DNA of 64,000 bases from Oikopleura dioica (GCA_907165135.1 OU015566.1:14120157-14184156), one strand, 5' to 3'; shown: positions 26,301 to 30,247, counted from the stretch's first letter. The notes: a model not told the origin generated them from the sequence alone. Program-made: numbers and translations.

Positions 26301-28934
26301 CGTGAGATTGCATTCATGAACGAACTCTCCATCCTCTTCTTTTTGTGTCCAGCATGTAGCCATGAATGGGAGTTTATATGCGTATTTCAGAGGCTCGGAT
26401 GCGGCCATGGCGTTGCCGCCAAAGTGGACGAAGATGGCGAAGGCTCTGAAGGTTTTAAATACGATGCCTTTGACCGTGAAATTTCTAGTTTCATCTGTGT
26501 AGCGGAATCCATGCATCGTGGTAGTTCTCCCTTGCTTGTCATTAACGATGGCGTCGCGGATATCGGCCGGTCGAATGTTGCACTTTGTGAATATATCGAT
26601 CAGGACTTTCCCAGTAGCGTTTAACAGAATGTGTCCAGCGTATTCGACAGACCTCCATCTTTCCGGATAATGATCCAAGTCCATGACCAGAGGTCTTGTG
26701 GATGCCGCTAGCCCTTCCCGAAAGTCCACCATCGCTCTCCACCAGCAATCATCAAGATCAGACGAGGGTTCTCTTAATTTGAGCTTCTCATATATGATCG
26801 ATTTACTGGTTGGGTTTTTATCCAAATCTTTTCTGGATTGTGTGAGGTATTCTGTATTCGGATTTTTCTTTTCCAGCGTTGGTTTGACCTCGTGCATGAT
26901 AAGTGGAGTTTCGTCTGGAGTGAGATCATCAGGTTCAAACTTATCCTGCGAGTCTTCATGAAGGACTGCCTCCAGAGAAGTTAGTGGGCCATCATCTTGA
27001 TATTTGTCCCATTTTTCAGGTGATTTTTCTGCTTCAATTTTCTTGAACTCGTCCGATAAATCAACGAATTTGGCGTTCTTCGGTCGCGGAACAGAGTCTT
27101 TCTTGGCTTTTTTATTTGATTGAGATGTCGGATCGGCAGGCAGCTGCCTGCCTTCTTGAGGCAGATTCTCTTCATCTCTTGCTCTTTTCTTACTAGGGGT
27201 GTCATTATCATTTCTAGTGGCGTTTCTGGCATTGCCTTGGTTATTTCTATGATTCGAGGACCGTTCATTGTTTTCATCACGCTGATTCCTATTCGATCTG
27301 CCGCGGCCTCTTCCACGACCACCACCACGATAGCCCCTTCTCGGGCCACGATTGAATTGGCGCGTGTTAGCTCTGCCCCTATAGACACGATAGTCATCCC
27401 CATAGCCGGATCCACTATTAAAGCTATTTCCGTTGGAGTAGCTATCGTCGTAGCCTTCGTCGTAGTAATCATCGTTTTGGGAATATCCTCGTCGATCGTC
27501 ATACCAGTCGTTATAGCGATCGTTATAACTCCCTGACCAGTTTCCGCGATTATTGTTGCTCCAGTTACGTCCGCCCCAACCTCTTCTACCTCTGCCATTT
27601 CGTGAGCGGTTACCTCGGCCACCGTTTCTACGATTGCCAGTTTGTCCCCGCTGTTCGCTACGTTCCCGACTGGAATCACGAGGGCGTTCGTTGGCGCGTT
27701 CGTAGTTCCTTTTCGGGGACGGCATGTTTGATCCGATTTCTTTGCTGAACAGAGTATTTATTATTACATGTTTTCCGGATCTCGCTGCTGTTCTTACAGC
27801 AGATTGAGTCCTATATGATGATGTTCTTAACGCAAAGTCTAATAGGCTGAGGAGAGGAGAGAGATAAGTTTGGCTGGGCAGGCGATAAGTGCAGAAGTTA
27901 CAGCGAGTTTCCCAGATAATGGATATTCTTGGTAGATTTTCATTTTGCAACGAGCATTCTCTTCTTTCTTTAGACGGCTTCTTTTTATTTTGTATTTTCT
28001 CTCTTTGTTGATTTTGCCGGTAATTTTTCCCATCCTCGAGTATGATTCTGAAAACCGAGGTTTTATTAACAGACACGTATTCTATAAACTTACCCAGAGC
28101 CGGGAAAATTTGCAAAATTGTGTCTGAAGAATCAACACTGCTTGGAATAATGTGTGAGTTGACTGCTGCGACACTGAAAACATACGTTTTATTAACAGAT
28201 TGGCTTAGAAAGTCTACAATAGTTCCGAAGTCCTTATTGTCAACTTCCTGCGGGACGTACTTGCAGAGAAAGATCTCATTCTGTCCCAGCTTCTCTGAAG
28301 CATCGCACAGTTTTTGTTTGCCCTCGGGCATACATTCTTTAGTCATTACTCAGCGATTGCTGAGCTGATGCTGCAGCTTTTGACGCAGGCATCTGCCTGC
28401 GTCATGCTTGATATGCCTTAGTCAGCACTCGCTGATTGGTTACTCCAGTGGTGCCTTGGGCAAAATTTGATTAATTTCTTAGAAATTGGTAATTAAGTGG
28501 TATTAAATTAAATGAGAAAACAACCCCGAACCCCGCAAGCAGGATTGGACTTCTGTGTACCACTTCCAGGGCGTTAACTGTACTCCAGCTATCAAAATAG
28601 CAACTGGATTTTTTTTTGAAAACGTGTTTTCTCTGGGATTTCGAAGTGAGAAGTGAAAAGTGAATGTTGAGAGCGAGAGGGGGCGCCCTAACAACCGCCC
28701 CACATCCAATTTTTCGAGACCCTGGTCCAGACCTTTTGTAGCGAGCCAAACACAAGAGGTCGCTACGTTGTATGGATTGATCTCTTCGAAAGTTGCAAAG
28801 TCGGAGAAATCGTAGACGTGGTGATAAATTTGCAGTGCGGAGCAGGTCACTTTTGGCAGAAGCTCGAGCTTGAGCGAGATGTCGCGGATGAAACGGCAGA
28901 TTTCGAAGTGCGTTATTTTACTTGTGTCTGTCAT
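8360..28934 (-). CDS. CCNQ: Cyclin Q (FAM58 family), split by a 19.65-kb insertion in its first intron
   Basis: Exon 1 (28934-28733) encodes the start of a cyclin box: ITHFEICRFIRDISLKLELL and PYNVATSCVWLATK. Exon 2 (9028-8895) continues ESEVLIRLRDLVNVVY and NLELL; exon 3 (8853-8541) has LRVLNFHVPKPEFFDL and HFEQKAVAIACIDLALKVHG; exon 4 (from 8490) ends with a helix closing in KWQALI. Joining exon 1 to exon 2 (ACAAAAG + AGTCCG) gives LATKESEVLIRLRD, which lines up with the family's LAGKVEEQHLRTRD, so the two parts are one gene. Cyclin Q activates CDK10 in animals. The ATG follows TTTAG by one base. Without the insertion the first intron would be 45 nt. Whether the 19.7-kb intron is still removed cannot be judged from sequence. 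Confidence 0.88.
9029..9065 (-). other. Remainder of the original CCNQ intron 1, with acceptor
   Basis: On the minus strand this stretch plus one target-duplication copy (9066-9073) forms a 45-nt intron from GTCTGGAC to TTTTCAG, the typical size in this window. The acceptor AG is 9030-9029. The matching donor GT is 28732-28731, on the other side of the insertion. Confidence 0.8.
9066..9073. repeat. Target site duplication, left copy
   Basis: GTCCAGAC, directly outside the CAGGGTC terminus. It is identical to 28725-28732. Confidence 0.95.
9074..9132 (+). repeat. Left terminal inverted repeat
   Basis: 59 bp matching the right end with 5 mismatches. It contains GGTTGTT at 9102-9108 and a GGCGCCCCCTCTCGCT block. 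Confidence 0.93.
9133..10767. other. Left arm of the giant element, no convincing gene
   Basis: The TIR-proximal part repeats the TIR word GGTTGTT at 9220-9226 (inside the 12-bp palindrome GTTGTTAACAAC) and at 9241-9247, which could be subterminal binding sites. From 9300 on it is AT-rich apart from a short GC-rich patch near 9520-9550. Open frames at 9922-10140 and 10386-10661 have the low-complexity composition of chance ORFs. The first full palindrome of the element-wide family lies at 10187-10202. The promoter of the 10768 gene must be in the last few hundred bases. Confidence 0.5.
10187..10202. repeat. Element-wide palindrome, copy 1 (perfect)
   Basis: GCAGGCAGCTGCCTGC, a perfect 16-bp palindrome in the left arm. 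Confidence 0.9.
10768..16745 (+). CDS. Unassigned large protein of the giant element, about 15 exons (candidate transposase or accessory factor)
   Basis: Reconstructed by hand: exons at about 10768-10797, 11243-11717, 11764-12041, 12119-12435, 12491-12619, 12667-12900, 12976-13577, 13654-14312, 14365-14585, 14632-14851, 14958-15258, 15375-15681, 15735-16106, 16170-16313 and 16402-16745. The frame stays open through every GT-AG junction, giving about 1,300 residues. The N-terminus is acidic, then a basic segment (KVRPRAGFGKVKKTPQRGSS), a helical region (SSMLRFVGAFMGRYLERILY), a charged coiled coil of EERERE and EKEKELEKER type near 13090-13230, and a C-terminal part with a Cys/His stretch (NTCQHRFCFMRCHANQAGY). 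I see no DDE/RNase-H, hAT dimerisation, CxC or tyrosine-recombinase signature. By position it is the only candidate for a transposase besides the minus ORFs; a captured host gene is the alternative. AATAAA follows at 16781-16786. The start is the first ATG of a 10-codon exon behind a 445-nt intron and could be wrong. Confidence 0.6.
11648..11663. repeat. Element-wide palindrome, copy 2 (variant)
   Basis: CTGCCT-accg-AGGCAG in exon 2 of the plus gene, with an extra GCAG on both sides. Confidence 0.7.
12433..12450. repeat. Element-wide palindrome, copy 3 (variant over a splice donor)
   Basis: CAGGTAGGTTCCTGCCTG. The GT donor of the plus gene (12436-12437) lies inside the left arm. Confidence 0.7.
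13716..13731. repeat. Element-wide palindrome, copy 4 (variant)
   Basis: GCAGGCAGCTACCTCT in coding sequence of the plus gene, 3 mismatches to the 16-mer, with TACTGCCTAC just before it. Confidence 0.65.
14585..14602. repeat. Element-wide palindrome, copy 5 (variant over a splice donor)
   Basis: GGTAGGCAACTGCCTGCC, 2 mismatches to the 18-bp form. The donor GT of the plus gene is 14586-14587. Confidence 0.75.
16787..17277. other. Convergent 3' region inside the giant element
   Basis: Lies between the 3' ends of the plus gene and the minus ORFs. It has the plus gene's AATAAA just to the left, minus-strand AATAAA-like words near 16876-16890, and one palindrome variant at 16812-16825. Small open frames here have no protein-like features. 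Confidence 0.5.
16812..16825. repeat. Element-wide palindrome, copy 6 (variant)
   Basis: GGCAG-gtca-CTGCC followed by TGC, in the convergent 3' region. Confidence 0.65.
17278..19611 (-). CDS. ORF3 of the giant element, 777 residues, unknown function
   Basis: Continuous minus-strand frame 78 nt downstream of the EN-RT ORF. No ATG occurs near its 5' end: the frame opens with TTG directly behind a strong acceptor-like sequence (CTATTACCCCCTGCAG), and the first Met is about 50 residues in. It may therefore be a 3' exon joined to another product by cis- or trans-splicing. The protein is helical and fairly basic at the end (GSKKRKREEYDLL), with two CxxC-like spots (SDVCSVCDA and LCLVCTL). I recognise no domain. 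The pentapeptide RQLPA occurs twice because two copies of the element-wide palindrome (19580-19595 and 18671-18684) are read in the same frame. Confidence 0.65.
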   Translation of the reverse strand: MSKKLSRQLPALKEYNTLIQHSSYHDLHFYSEFVCIEQRVKCVQEGVDAKYMDELVAYFPTVRKMILISRALLENPSFITWLNDFQLIPSGIGTALGLFVEDCDDREEFGLDVSVPDSLAHRMKQYAATYSNRFKDQEEVEDFILDGIKKPKDTNLDVSTAFKLFKWIEGGGIRLSKTTASLNRLERSEGQREWKLPSIQDKFYRLASRVIFGEYNIPPTMMAGWALPLAKDKEIKPLLDEITISSGSVKRFCQALTMRPGAIATVGLISTLYAEVEKAGGFVSNGLDLQWKIVDSISSIMDHPSLYEIRQLPASTTDTILARCGGTRQDVRGTNGIFTWESEMSRFLGKSLEKTLTLDMVLKKRLGSSLYSFVNAFVYSGLSDVCSVCDATKLASHEARNDDEIFKRFELFRSFLSISTEKIWRAVKGQWSSDSNNSLYSHRYFSLHSALTTNLENLNYLALWRLFNTSIFKIPHHPCLVRSISFLNNPRIGGESLALLYSNCAHVLCLVCTLSFKARIKQRENDLEQQDRDKNKDIIKARLKGWREIELCLTDTSRKRAASGTKRAIKKLKQTLEPYRKNLSSPINDKLRKLIKCAKLLPFTFIGVFAKDMFDEDVNEITGKITELTSMLNDQLSGNSQRWSELSGNKHTFSSLRIIQCSNEGTITSNLSLNFNSGPLNDQLWMNVLLKSLGDKNGPSEEINPKWVSNALISKLFDPDSTRHNGSKKRKREEYDLLAIRNEILQLCPLTDQLNAKRIKLDENESDHNEPPSLESL
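18671..18686. repeat. Element-wide palindrome, copy 7
   Basis: GCAGGCAGCTGCCTTA, 14 of 16 bases, encoding RQLPA in ORF3. Confidence 0.8.
19580..19595. repeat. Element-wide palindrome, copy 8 (perfect)
   Basis: GCAGGCAGCTGCCTGC at the very start of ORF3, encoding RQLPA. Confidence 0.9.
19690..25098 (-). CDS. ORF2 of the giant element: AP-type endonuclease plus LINE-type reverse transcriptase, 1802 residues
   Basis: The N-terminal ~560 residues are unassigned. An exonuclease-endonuclease-phosphatase domain follows, with GGDFNAQL near residue 686, SSIDHI near 739 and LGTDGHVGV near 767, which are the catalytic and metal-site motifs of non-LTR endonucleases. The reverse transcriptase has NGRLRPITI near 1056, the first Asp in GCVTVDAKNAF near 1145, GLPQGSALSPILF near 1203, the FADD catalytic box near 1280 and TKYLGVMLD near 1390. 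A C-terminal FTCKECRQE with a later His may be a zinc knuckle. EN plus RT in this order is the layout of Jockey/I-type LINEs. RNase H was not seen. The frame is open about 60 nt further upstream and overlaps the end of ORF1; the first in-frame ATG is used here. Confidence 0.9.
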   Translation of the reverse strand: MSESEATEESIDSRVSTIEGQRMEDNSSQASNPEDIYKDSILGIDQDTVQDSMTEYDEADPERGRTKIFQYKGADKLNKGAIILPGQNGRLKPLEAIELLPELDKTVTLYESTKEFIRVAKPASIQSVEMLAEMNNEGDKQFHKIQRYLVRHSQVSQGQSNLATRHWVARIVSHISHIAKYLEEVAGNREEQEKFGIDVTDQGWIDFLAEIRMCNVKLNDLEYVSALFLTGSGKAIIAYIPCPRNEMHINLITSIKGLSSDDFGNFNWLSYIRLIKLQMAVLATSNYLRLYHIQAWDKSAIRSPLANGKPHYAVVCRVSDMEVNARKSMIREFIKNTAMVDFGFEWDTPLNIIYRESNNNSTLKTFLNEVNNKLFKEVRGAGFDAWLENPRYIITCDSRGITNREEPLTLNDPTKAGTPPASSDDDDNPSITSPMPHSDHSNEKLNQRRKYREEKKNWRETKRTEKVTSLMKKGIAPNFAIDDNIMGPKEFLKYCGIPDDLINKLKPPVIRATSLNKTNRSNKEVVSEHNSKIKGPRKFRAILSNLGGRIRMKDIINLIEDSPNVECFIISEIYASKAYFDDKKSWPDGWKIITPNGVQSENEAHKDLIFTMIVIKSDFKITNIQTLTQNLAATVTYDDNELNLLAVYNFCNNSTDAYNKFFKTDRSRFIDDLKTFGSTYTDKSLIGGDFNAQLCRARPGEKTKVSEINKCLVDNDFELLTNFDTFKRTLKNGKKISSSIDHICTRNIQVEKLYPLKQHQTLGTDGHVGVYVEIDMSTGDDEKWTRKMITEPLPLEEGYKHAMELTLECHRMKQADACLDKLETGNKLLNRYAEIMRPEKEIVVRTNKYRIAKSDRTKEYISHNIALGELIDEFENEQFRYKRKSKIRAKLKASATKLRSIIVRLRAADQRKQATNVDKIGDVDINTSWKVFGAVVKNANQQSIEQEIETVADSLVSLQLLSVPPKEAEPPPARKKLPVSERLCLERFKFHDNTKISSFLKAFKSSSKDTKDEKKINKSLIQSLPTAGISSLMLDPIRLAIEEGRFLEDWRENRVTPLVKPNGRLRPITIAAYLGGLVEKIICCSITDFLFHKNLIPASQFGFRPLHSCGAAINHVERVVNSKTWLESEANWAKGHEWWGCVTVDAKNAFGVVPHKELLEALECVAAPDVVRLIKAFLPRSFRATVNGFKSSPRQLPKWGLPQGSALSPILFSFYTAPIIDEFVVDPADDGEELEDEEECSDIHQGDADLWGNNDDIIVISGKRKCSHGVPKSKGSITVFADDCLLKTCGGSMMDTVGSMQRSATRMLKLFRRLGIKTESSKTTALLFSKSLKNISVKEYVNAFNAEQLAKAGAGDVSHPANKKAGSDLLKDHLIIEGNKIEFVSSTKYLGVMLDTHEGKLGYSQNSKYLKHKFRAVSERLKNISSGIPRESLAIMTRGLLGGSLLHGSDYLPFPSAEDLNVLQKQYISTAMNRRTKPIWQILKEKNDGTYVSHFDWAAKAREILIKRKGFIALPEKGLEELALIRQPTLALMIVKQAINSIFKIYRYKTPMFARDIVLDCLVITDNSGKFICNLPDFFFEHKQFYSDKIQELRFDNDRLNGMMNKEEWEHYRLFKFMSMKTKTLLDTGVIEIRMQHPKSKSHFGYLVNKNNWPYNTIDPFNSLTKTTRNSFITDFFPSNLKAETEGAHIHYGYSFTCKECRQEKPSDYDSEMMDHEINIIIIMTWLNPLRWEGVLWIPPLIMQDYIRQVAIHAHQISSKELIKGLLLGNAPGAFDVRKWLREVKNRIWSTLQVKVFKSNHR
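20991..21006. repeat. Element-wide palindrome, copy 9 (variant)
   Basis: GTAGGTCGCTGCCTGC in ORF2, 3 mismatches, with GGCAGGG and GCCTGC words in the next 40 bp. Confidence 0.6.
21485..21522. repeat. Inverted repeat over the RT core codons (possible copy 10)
   Basis: GAGGCAGCCCC and its near complement GGGGAGCTGCCTC face each other across about 5 nt in the codons for the GLPQGSALSP motif of ORF2. The arms share GGCAG/CTGCC with the palindrome family. Confidence 0.45.
22645..22660. repeat. Element-wide palindrome, copy 11
   Basis: GCAGGCATCTGCCTGC: 7-bp arms around TC, inside ORF2 coding sequence. Confidence 0.85.
23835..23855. repeat. Element-wide palindrome, copy 12 (spaced)
   Basis: 8-bp arms AGGCAGGC / GCCTGCCT separated by 5 nt, inside ORF2. 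Confidence 0.75.
25128..28346 (-). CDS. ORF1 of the giant element: RG-rich gag-like protein, 1072 residues
   Basis: Starts at ATG 28346 about 320 bp inside the right TIR. Residues 1-200 are unassigned. After about residue 208 comes a long RG/RGG and Tyr/Asn-rich tract (GRGNRSRNGRGRRGWGGRN, RGGGRGRGRGRSNRNQRD), typical of RNA-binding disordered regions. The C-terminal two thirds are folded-looking (WWRAMVDFREGLAASTRPL, then KTFRAFAIFVHFGGNAMAAS). No CCHC knuckle or LINE RRM was seen, so 'gag-like' rests on position before EN-RT and RNA-binding composition. A Met at the start of MPSPKRNYERANERP (near 27724) is an alternative start. RQLPA is encoded by the perfect palindrome at 27136-27151. It ends 29 nt before the ORF2 ATG with the ORF2 frame overlapping. 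Confidence 0.7.
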   Translation of the reverse strand: MTKECMPEGKQKLCDASEKLGQNEIFLCKYVPQEVDNKDFGTIVDFLSQSVNKTYVFSVAAVNSHIIPSSVDSSDTILQIFPALGKFIEYVSVNKTSVFRIILEDGKNYRQNQQREKIQNKKKPSKERRECSLQNENLPRISIIWETRCNFCTYRLPSQTYLSPLLSLLDFALRTSSYRTQSAVRTAARSGKHVIINTLFSKEIGSNMPSPKRNYERANERPRDSSRERSEQRGQTGNRRNGGRGNRSRNGRGRRGWGGRNWSNNNRGNWSGSYNDRYNDWYDDRRGYSQNDDYYDEGYDDSYSNGNSFNSGSGYGDDYRVYRGRANTRQFNRGPRRGYRGGGRGRGRGRSNRNQRDENNERSSNHRNNQGNARNATRNDNDTPSKKRARDEENLPQEGRQLPADPTSQSNKKAKKDSVPRPKNAKFVDLSDEFKKIEAEKSPEKWDKYQDDGPLTSLEAVLHEDSQDKFEPDDLTPDETPLIMHEVKPTLEKKNPNTEYLTQSRKDLDKNPTSKSIIYEKLKLREPSSDLDDCWWRAMVDFREGLAASTRPLVMDLDHYPERWRSVEYAGHILLNATGKVLIDIFTKCNIRPADIRDAIVNDKQGRTTTMHGFRYTDETRNFTVKGIVFKTFRAFAIFVHFGGNAMAASEPLKYAYKLPFMATCWTQKEEDGEFVHECNLTHSGDFYDVVRKLVSRGWEFQRGKYLKLLTFHQNSSVLGVIPFKRIFDFAIKKMKFGRVDAGLERQRMGSNFTYQFVPISSEQRRVIGKGIIHPMLQTLTEAAEAVGFQCSLNPLYSIATDKLIQKLIKEQNKHADRCGPSMTASALEGFGGDKEKLAKAKMVTNAVSVACEMPKFQSAIDTTIGKCRRFVNLDTTVQDMKNNQEVHEVEIANLAEQQKSQHVNQTAFNIGILSQLGDIKTWVWENLSQAQREKYSKHSGVHDSNGVYKALEQAATYGSQESTMTKVARLGGCETDPNTIDRIEVNGKAHKIGSIFARDMGESRSQIQDSILGLLPDDKRRKRNPSNSQNEKQMMELSIHETFGHDIEMAGENTLLTGEMKSSSEQKKRNS
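25473..25488. repeat. Element-wide palindrome, copy 13
   Basis: GTAGGTAGCTGCCTGC, 2 mismatches, inside ORF1. Confidence 0.75.
27135..27152. repeat. Element-wide palindrome, copy 14 (perfect, 18 bp)
   Basis: GGCAGGCAGCTGCCTGCC in ORF1, encoding RQLPA. Confidence 0.9.
28347..28665. other. Right arm of the giant element with three nested inverted repeats
   Basis: Three hairpin-capable words follow each other: CTCAGC-gatt-GCTGAG at 28349-28364, a 22-bp inverted repeat with 10-bp arms at 28382-28403 (GACGCAGGCA / TGCCTGCGTC), and TCAGC-actc-GCTGA at 28422-28435. They lie just upstream of ORF1 and are likely in its promoter or leader. The rest up to the TIR shows no gene. Confidence 0.6.
28382..28403. 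repeat. Element-wide palindrome, copy 15 (10-bp arms)
   Basis: GACGCAGGCA and TGCCTGCGTC around TC, upstream of ORF1 and the copy nearest the right TIR. Confidence 0.9.
28666..28724 (-). repeat. Right terminal inverted repeat
   Basis: Reverse complement of the left end over 59 bp, 54 identical, beginning CAGGGTCTCGAAAAATTGG. Confidence 0.93.
28725..28732. repeat. Target site duplication, right copy (contains the CCNQ splice donor)
   Basis: GTCCAGAC, identical to 9066-9073. Read on the minus strand it is GTCTGGAC, whose first two bases are the GT donor immediately after CCNQ exon 1. Confidence 0.95.
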
Positions 28935-29202
28935 TCTAAACGCTAGAAATGAGTGACTACTGCATTAGTCTGCGGTTCACGAAAGTAGACTCAAACAACC
29001 TCTGAAGATCACGAGCCTGCTTGTAAGATAGTTCAAGGGGTAACTGTTAAACATTTGGTCAACTAAAGAAACATTCTTTGCCAATATCTCAAGACTCAGC
29101 GCCCATAGGAAATAATTCATAACCCATTATCTAAATGAATATATTATAATTCAAAATATCATCGAGTATTTAAACCCTTCTCCAGACGTCACTTTATAGA
29201 CA

Positions 29203-29436
29203 ATGAAATTCCTCATCATATCAAAAATATTTTCGTTAAACGCTTTTCTGATCGAAGACATGCAAAGATTGAGAAATGAGTGCATGAAAAGTAAGGAAAA
29301 TAATGTACCCTTGTGAACGTCATTTTTAGTCCGACTTGCTTATATGAGCAGATCGAATATGGCGGGAATGAACTTTTACGACATTCAAAAGGAGTGCGAT
29401 GGAGTGTTACAGTTGTTCTTATATAAGGAAAGTTAA
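29203..29436 (+). CDS. Small secreted-protein family, copy A
   Basis: Two exons joined by a 39-nt GT-AG intron (donor in ATGAAAA-GTAAGG, acceptor CATTTTTAG). The N-terminus MKFLIISKIFSLNAFLI is signal-like, followed by MQRLRNECMK and, after the intron, a segment ending FYDIQKECDGVLQLFL. The same Cys-Met...Glu-Cys-Asp layout recurs in copies B, B' and C. A TATTTAAA lies about 35 nt before the ATG and no AG sits at the ATG, unlike the trans-spliced genes. The stop at 29434-29436 may be premature: a family-like KKKYEEQNES follows at about 29490. Function unknown. Confidence 0.45.
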
Positions 29437-29728
29437 AGAAAAACATATCTCTGACAAACATTATCGAAGGATATTTCTTGACCTTAAAAAAAAGTACGAA
29501 GAACAGAATGAAAGCATAAGCCACGCTGCGCACGGCCACAGTAATTAAATCTGTCAAAAATAAAAAAAAAGTAATGTTTTTCTGAAAACTTCGTTCCGAA
29601 AAAACCTGTGAATAAATTGGAAATGAAATTGAATTGTGCGTGAAGTTATGCCATCAATTATTCAGAAGATCTTTACTATAAAAATGAAGCGTATCCTTGG
29701 TCGACTCCTAAGATGAACATCTTCCAAG

Positions 29729-30048
29729 ATGATGCGAACAAAAGTCATTTTCATATTTTTCTTAGCAGCAAGTGCTTTTACAATCGACGACCTTCAAAAA
29801 ACTTCAGTTTGATTGCATGAAAAGTACCGAAAACTTTCACCCTCAGCAATATAGTAAAACATTGTTTAGTAAGAATGCAAGTTCTGACGAAAGATATTTA
29901 CACATTCGATTACTTTCAAGCCCAAGACGAATGCGAAATGGTTATTCATTACTTCCTTGAAAAGTTCAGTTACGAATTCGAACAAGTTGAGCATAATCTC
30001 GAAGAAGAGCTGAAATTTGTTCAGAAGTATTTGAGCCCTTTTGGGTAG
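29729..30048 (+). pseudogene. Small secreted-protein family, copy B (one-base frameshift)
   Basis: A signal-like N-terminus (MMRTKVIFIFFLAASAF), then TIDDLQK, where a run of six A (near 29805-29812) puts the frame out by one base before the expected LQFDCMK. After an intron at the same place as in copy A the frame runs FDYFQAQDECEMVIHYFL and on through a helical, acidic tail to a stop at 30046-30048. The indel could be a real lesion or a homopolymer sequencing error. ACTATAAAAA lies about 55 nt upstream. Confidence 0.5.
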
Positions 30049-30115
30049 AACTACTGTACAAAAGTTATTAATGTGGTTCCTTTAAGAAATCCTTTGAAAA
30101 CAACTTTATAAATTT

Positions 30116-30247
30116 ATGAATAAAAAACATTTTCTGCTTATTTGGCCCCCTTTGATCGTTGCTGCCGATATGGAGGCATTAGATTTTGGACAAATTCAAG
30201 AAGAATGCGATACTGTGAACGAAATTTTTTTGAAAACTAATAAGTAA
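30116..30247 (+). pseudogene. Small secreted-protein family, partial copy B'
   Basis: A 43-codon frame ending LDFGQIQEECDTVNEIFLKT, matching the second part of the family. The signal and first Cys segment are missing. The first codons overlap an AATAAA that probably ends copy B. Confidence 0.35.

Larger units (their letters stand above)
9074..28724. mobile_element. Giant terminal-inverted-repeat element carrying an EN-RT polymerase and an unassigned spliced gene
   Basis: 19,651 bp bounded by 59-bp inverted repeats (54 of 59 positions identical) starting CAGGGTCTCGAAAAATTGG, and by a perfect 8-bp duplication. An 8-bp duplication with CAGGG termini fits hAT-type elements; P, Merlin and KDZ/Zisupton elements also make 8-bp (or 8-9-bp) duplications. 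The load is one plus-strand multi-exon gene (10768-16745) and three minus-strand ORFs (28346-17278), the middle one with endonuclease and reverse transcriptase. A 16-bp palindrome recurs across the element in genes of both strands, so the two gene sets have probably lived together for long; a recent LINE insertion into a DNA transposon would not be expected to carry it. All long ORFs are open and the ends and duplication are intact, suggesting a young insertion. Confidence 0.92.

Noticed and set aside
27120..27679. Long ORFs on both strands over the RG-rich part of ORF1
   Set aside because: Shadow frames of an Arg/Gly/Asn-rich coding tract (GTCGTC and GATGAT-like repeats); the ORF1 frame explains them.
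9074..28724. Calling the centre a simple LINE or an endogenous virus
   Set aside because: No LTRs, capsid or envelope; 59-bp TIRs plus an 8-bp duplication enclose all genes and the palindrome family spans the whole unit.
28503..28755. Continuation of CCNQ exon 1 ORFs past 28733
   Set aside because: They read into the TIR; the splice donor at 28732 and the cyclin alignment place the exon end at 28733.
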